Source of the DNA: Verrucomicrobiota bacterium
GTDB lineage: Bacteria; Verrucomicrobiota; Verrucomicrobiia; Chthoniobacterales; JAFAMB01
Length of the DNA stretch: 10,162 nucleotides
Direction of reading: 5' to 3'
Assembly: GCA_019242435.1 (NCBI GenBank)
Contig: JAFAVN010000481.1
Span: 1 to 10,162 of the forward strand
In this document: one piece after another, positions 7,093-10,162 of the stretch
Numbering within the stretch: position 1 is the stretch's first letter
How the letters are laid out: every line of letters starts with the position of its first letter
The notes under the pieces: model-generated
Told to the model about the DNA's origin: nothing
The model's input: only the letters and a program-made list of their open reading frames with translations
Database searches by the model: none
Made by a program: the position numbers and the translations under genes

Positions 7093-7120
7093 TTCACGGT
7101 TCGCAATTCACGGTGATGAA
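7093..7120. repeat. Imperfect 7-base tandem repeat in the dehydrogenase-cupin spacer
   Basis: TTCACGGT occurs twice (7093-7100 and 7107-7114), 14 bases apart. The stretch can be read as 7-base units TTCACGG, TTCGCAA, TTCACGG and TGATGAA. It fills nearly the whole 39-base spacer. It resembles the low-complexity spacer repeats elsewhere in the window; its role is unknown. Confidence 0.5.
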
Positions 7121-7126
7121 TGGCTC

Positions 7127-8185
7127 TTACAAGCTGTTGTACTTTTTATGTTGTTTGGTTAATGGCAAACTCACTCGCTCGCCGGACTCAGCTGAGTGGT
7201 AGACGCCAGCGATAAACTCCAAGCTGCGCCGGGCATCTTCGATAGTGACCGGAAGCGGACCGCCATCACGTAATGCGGCATAAAACCGAGAAAATTGTCC
7301 CTCATAACCTTCTAGCTCCGGTTTGAATTGATCGAGCGCCGAAGTGATCGCCTTTGCCGTCTCCTCGTCCGCTGAAGAAAATGCCCAGGGGTCTCGCGAG
7401 TTGGCATACGGTTCGGTATTGCTTTCGGCGGTGACATTTCTAAAGGTAAAACGATGCCGGGAAATCTGGGTGGCAGATCCGAGGGTCACCGATAGGGTGC
7501 CGAGCGATCCGTCCTGCATTTCAACAGCAATGGCGACGCAATCCTCGACGTCGATCGGGCTGACTCGAGTCTTGGTAAAGGCGCTGAGGCTGCGAGCCGG
7601 ACCCAAGATATAGAAAATCATGTCGATCGCATGGATAGCCTGGCTAAGTAATGCCCCACCTAATTCTGTTGCCCGTTTGCCTCGCCACGGTTTATCGCGG
7701 TAGTATTCGGTCGATCGCCACCAAGCCACATCAACGTTGAATACAAAGGCATCTCCGGTCAGCTTCTGTTCGGCTAGTTGCTTCAGTTTCTGCAGACCGT
7801 GCCCGAACCGGTATTGAAAAATTGGCATTACCTGGCGGCGGCATTCCTCAACCAAGGCACAGAGTCGGTCAATGTCGGCTAAGCCTCCGACCAGCGGTTT
7901 CTCGCAGATCATCTGTTTGCCGGCTCGAAGTCCGGCTTCCAATTGGGCGAGGTGAAGGTATGGCGGCGTGCAAAGATCGATCACGTCGAGATCGCCTCGG
8001 GCCACTAGGTCATTGTAGTCGGTAACGACCTCCTTGAGGTTGAATTCCTTGGCGACTTGGGCAGCCTTGAGCGGATCAACATCACAGAGAGCGACCAGTT
8101 CGAACTGCTCCGGCAGGGCGAGATAGGCTTTGATATGCTGGGAACCGATTCCGGCACCGACAACAGCGACTTTGAGAGGGCTCAT
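7127..8185 (-). CDS. Gfo/Idh/MocA-family NAD(P)-dependent sugar dehydrogenase
   Basis: A 352-residue cytosolic oxidoreductase. The frame extends to 8299, but the start is placed at 8185 because MSPLKVAVVGAGIGSQH begins the Rossmann fold at once, as usual in the family; the extra 38 residues are hydrophobic spacer translation. The dinucleotide loop is GAGIGSQH (10-17), an acidic D35 follows the second strand, and the catalytic-lysine motif is EKP (95-97). The active-site helix is GGALLSQAIHAIDM (176-189), with H185 and D188 as the probable general acid-base and substrate-binding residues. The length is normal. Members oxidise or reduce hydroxyls of sugars, inositols and sugar derivatives. It is the first gene of the leftward arm and lies next to a sugar transporter, so it probably acts on the imported sugar. 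No ribosome-binding site is visible. Confidence 0.92.
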   Translation of the reverse strand: MSPLKVAVVGAGIGSQHIKAYLALPEQFELVALCDVDPLKAAQVAKEFNLKEVVTDYNDLVARGDLDVIDLCTPPYLHLAQLEAGLRAGKQMICEKPLVGGLADIDRLCALVEECRRQVMPIFQYRFGHGLQKLKQLAEQKLTGDAFVFNVDVAWWRSTEYYRDKPWRGKRATELGGALLSQAIHAIDMIFYILGPARSLSAFTKTRVSPIDVEDCVAIAVEMQDGSLGTLSVTLGSATQISRHRFTFRNVTAESNTEPYANSRDPWAFSSADEETAKAITSALDQFKPELEGYEGQFSRFYAALRDGGPLPVTIEDARRSLEFIAGVYHSAESGERVSLPLTKQHKKYNSL

Positions 8186-8203
8186 AGGTTTTGGTGAGAG
8201 AAG

Positions 8204-8311
8204 AAAAAGTAAGAAGTGAACAATGAGAAACTGGCAGTGTATCGGCACGCCGGCCCTAGATGGTCGAAGTAATAGACTCCAGAACCAATGAGGGTTCACT
8301 ACTCACTTTTT
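8204..8311. repeat. Imperfect inverted repeat flanking the divergent intergenic region
   Basis: The left arm 8204-8221 (AAAAAGTAAGAAGTGAAC) and the right arm 8294-8311 (GTTCACTACTCACTTTTT) are complementary at 16 of 18 positions and are separated by 72 bases. They lie between the two divergent dehydrogenase genes. They could be a pair of regulator sites or two copies of a dispersed spacer repeat in opposite orientation. The distance is long for a terminator hairpin. Confidence 0.55.
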
Positions 8312-8377
8312 TCTGCACTCAGCAAAACCTGGACTGGAGCTAAATGATATATGATATATGGTCAAGCCCTTTCTCTT

Positions 8378-9532
8378 ATGTCGCGCAAAACTCTCCAGAT
8401 CGCGATGAACGGTGTTACCGGCCGCATGGGCCGGAATCAACACCTCATCCGTTCAATTCTCGCACTGCAAAACGAGGGCGGTCTCCTCCTCCAGGACGGT
8501 ACCCGCCTCTATCCGGAACCTATTCTCATCGGACGCGATCAACGACGACTTCAGGAATTGGCAAGCAACCTCAAGGTCGCTCGCTGGACAACCGATTTGC
8601 CCGGTGCGCTCGCTGATCCCAATACCGAGATCTATTTCGATGCTCAAATCACTTCCGAACGCGCTCGCGCCCTCACCGCCGCCATCGAAGCTGGGAAACA
8701 CGTTTATTGTGAAAAACCGGTGGCCGCGGACTTGGTCACAGCCCTCGAGCTAGCCCAGCTGGCTAAAAAACGCGGAGTAAAAAATGGCGTGGTCCAGGAC
8801 AAGCTTTTCCTGCCCGGTCTGCTCAAGCTAAAACAGCTGATCACCAGCGGATTCTTTGGCCGGATTTTTTCGGTCAGGGCTGAGTTTGGTTATTGGGTTT
8901 TCGACGGGTATGAAGTTCCTGCCCAACGTCCTTCCTGGAATTATCGCGCCGAGGATGGAGGGGGAATCATTCTGGATATGTTCTGCCACTGGCGATACGT
9001 CCTTGAATCATTATTTGGCCCGGCCCAAAGCGTATTAGCCTTGGGGGCAACTCACATTCCGGCTCGCATGGATGAATCTGGCAAGAGCTACCAAGCAACC
9101 GCCGATGACGCCGCCTACGCTATTTTCGAAATCGAGAAAGGCATCATTGCCCAGATCAATTCTTCCTGGTGTGTCCGCGTCCACCGGGACGAGTTGTTTT
9201 CGATCCAGGTCGACGGCAAACTGGGCAGCGCAGTCGCCGGTCTTCGTGGCTGCAAGGTCCAACACCGAGTGACTACTCCAAAGGCCGTGTGGAACCCGGA
9301 CCTTCCTAATTCTCATGACTTTTATTCCGATTGGGTCGAGGTGCCGGATAACCAGGTGTTTGACAATGCTTTCAAGGCACAATGGGAGTTGTTTCTGCTG
9401 CACGTGGCCGAAGATAGAGCGTTTCCTTACACGTTACTGGAAGGAGCCAAAGGGGTGCAGTTAGCGGAAGCCGGAATGAAATCCTGGAAGGAACGACGAT
9501 GGATTGACTTACCGGAGCTGACATTAAAATGA
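8378..9532 (+). CDS. Second Gfo/Idh/MocA-family oxidoreductase (DapB-like dinucleotide loop)
   Basis: A 384-residue cytosolic oxidoreductase, only distantly like the dehydrogenase on the opposite strand. I favour the ATG at 8378 (MSRKTLQIAMNGVTGRMG) because the Rossmann strand follows directly; an in-frame ATG at 8351 would add nine residues and has a GGAG eleven bases upstream. The dinucleotide loop is NGVTGRMG (11-18), closer to the GxxGRMG loop of dihydrodipicolinate reductase than to the GxGxxG of its neighbour. The catalytic motif CEKP is at 111-114. A second motif, GGGIILDMFCHWRYVLE (194-210), supplies H204. The gene ends in an ATGA overlap with the DUF993 gene, so both are made together and probably catalyse consecutive steps. 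The substrate is unknown, most likely a sugar acid or ketosugar. Confidence 0.9.
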   Translation: MSRKTLQIAMNGVTGRMGRNQHLIRSILALQNEGGLLLQDGTRLYPEPILIGRDQRRLQELASNLKVARWTTDLPGALADPNTEIYFDAQITSERARALTAAIEAGKHVYCEKPVAADLVTALELAQLAKKRGVKNGVVQDKLFLPGLLKLKQLITSGFFGRIFSVRAEFGYWVFDGYEVPAQRPSWNYRAEDGGGIILDMFCHWRYVLESLFGPAQSVLALGATHIPARMDESGKSYQATADDAAYAIFEIEKGIIAQINSSWCVRVHRDELFSIQVDGKLGSAVAGLRGCKVQHRVTTPKAVWNPDLPNSHDFYSDWVEVPDNQVFDNAFKAQWELFLLHVAEDRAFPYTLLEGAKGVQLAEAGMKSWKERRWIDLPELTLK

Positions 9533-10162
9533 ACAGGTTGATCAAACTAGCTGCGCGAGACGGCGGGCTGGAAAATTACCAGCTTAGCGGGTCACGTGAC
9601 TTCTCAGTTTGCTCAAAAATAAAATGCCGTTCGGTGCTGGCCGCCGCTCATGTCGTTGCGGATCCATTGGCAGGAAATTGTCTGGGGGCACCCGCGGCAA
9701 TCGACTGGGAGGCGACTCTCCGGTACCGCGACTATCTCTGGTCGCTTGGGCTGGGTGTCGCGGAGGCCATGGATACGGCTCAGCGCGGAATGGGCTTAGA
9801 TTGGTTGGCCACCAAAGAGCTGATAAAAAAGTCGGCAAATGCGAGCAACGGCGCGCCAATCGTTTGCGGTGCCGGCACTGATCAATTGGATCCGGCAGAG
9901 CGTCACTCGCTCACCACCATCACCGAAGCTTACCTGGAGCAATGCGCTTGGATCGAAGAACATGGCGCCCGGATCGTGATGATGGCAAGCCGAGCTCTCG
10001 CCAAGGCAGCCCGTTCCCCCGAGGACTATTATCACGTGTATGAAACCGTTGTGAATCAGACTCAGAAGCAGGTGCTTCTTCATTGGTTGGGGCCGATGTT
10101 CGATCCCGCCCTGGCGGGCTATTGGGGCAGCGACAATCTCGATATAGCGACCGTAAACTTCC
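9529..10162 (+). CDS. DUF993 family protein (dihydrodipicolinate synthase-like), 3' end outside window
   Basis: The gene starts at the ATG at 9529, sharing ATGA with the stop of the upstream dehydrogenase gene, and stays open to the window edge: 211 residues, about half of the family's usual length of somewhat under 400. I recognise DUF993 from several conserved stretches: AAAHVVADPLAGN (38-50), GVAEAMDTAQRGMGLDW (76-92), CGAGTDQLDP (113-122), IVMMASRALAKAA (149-161) and LLHWLGPMFDPALAGYWG (183-200). The family is annotated as related to dihydrodipicolinate synthase, that is, a TIM-barrel lyase or aldolase, and it recurs beside Gfo/Idh/MocA oxidoreductases and sugar phosphate isomerase/epimerase genes. 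The catalytic lysine expected of such lyases would lie near or beyond the window end and cannot be checked. The inferred role is cleavage or dehydration of the keto product made by the dehydrogenase; I know of no experimental function. Confidence 0.85.
   Translation, partial: MNRLIKLAARDGGLENYQLSGSRDFSVCSKIKCRSVLAAAHVVADPLAGNCLGAPAAIDWEATLRYRDYLWSLGLGVAEAMDTAQRGMGLDWLATKELIKKSANASNGAPIVCGAGTDQLDPAERHSLTTITEAYLEQCAWIEEHGARIVMMASRALAKAARSPEDYYHVYETVVNQTQKQVLLHWLGPMFDPALAGYWGSDNLDIATVNF

Noticed and set aside
8186..8299. N-terminal extension of the leftward dehydrogenase to 8299
   Set aside because: The Rossmann fold begins right after the methionine at 8185, and the extension covers the inverted-repeat spacer, so it reads as translated control region.
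8344..8616. Rightward frame from an ATG at 8344 with GGAG four bases upstream
   Set aside because: Its translation is Arg/Ser/Pro-rich without a domain and overlaps the dehydrogenase gene in a different frame; the ATGATAT tandem makes several chance ATGs here.

Overview
The window looks like a piece of a Gram-negative, soil-type bacterial chromosome of medium GC content. The solute-binding protein has a plain signal peptide with no lipobox. Several spacers carry short degenerate tandem repeats, and many genes lack a clear Shine-Dalgarno sequence. I lean towards Verrucomicrobiota, but this rests on general style and gene content, not on a marker gene, so the phylum is tentative.

Left part (1-2787): unrelated housekeeping or stress genes. 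A TetR-type regulator, cut off by the window edge, reads leftwards from 106. It is divergent from a zinc-independent medium-chain quinone reductase (244-1182). Two nearly identical GC-rich dyads lie between them and probably act as the TetR operator. A site-2 protease (1346-2599) follows. It is convergent with the next cluster, and the spacer between them (2600-2787) has no convincing gene.

Main part (2788-10162): a carbohydrate uptake and catabolism locus built from two divergent arms around a spacer at 8186-8377. The leftward arm encodes a Gfo/Idh/MocA sugar dehydrogenase, a cupin with a helical C-terminal half, then (after a 327-base gap) a CUT1-type sugar-binding protein and its two permeases. 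No transport ATPase is in view, so the transporter probably uses a shared ATPase encoded elsewhere. The rightward arm encodes a second, quite different Gfo/Idh/MocA oxidoreductase that overlaps by ATGA the start of a DUF993 protein, which runs off the right edge. DUF993 proteins are annotated as related to dihydrodipicolinate synthase (class I aldolases), but I know of no established function.

Reading of the whole: a sugar or sugar derivative is imported by the CUT1 system, oxidised by one or both dehydrogenases, and perhaps cleaved by the DUF993 protein. The substrate cannot be told from the sequence. No transposon, CRISPR array, rRNA or tRNA gene was found.
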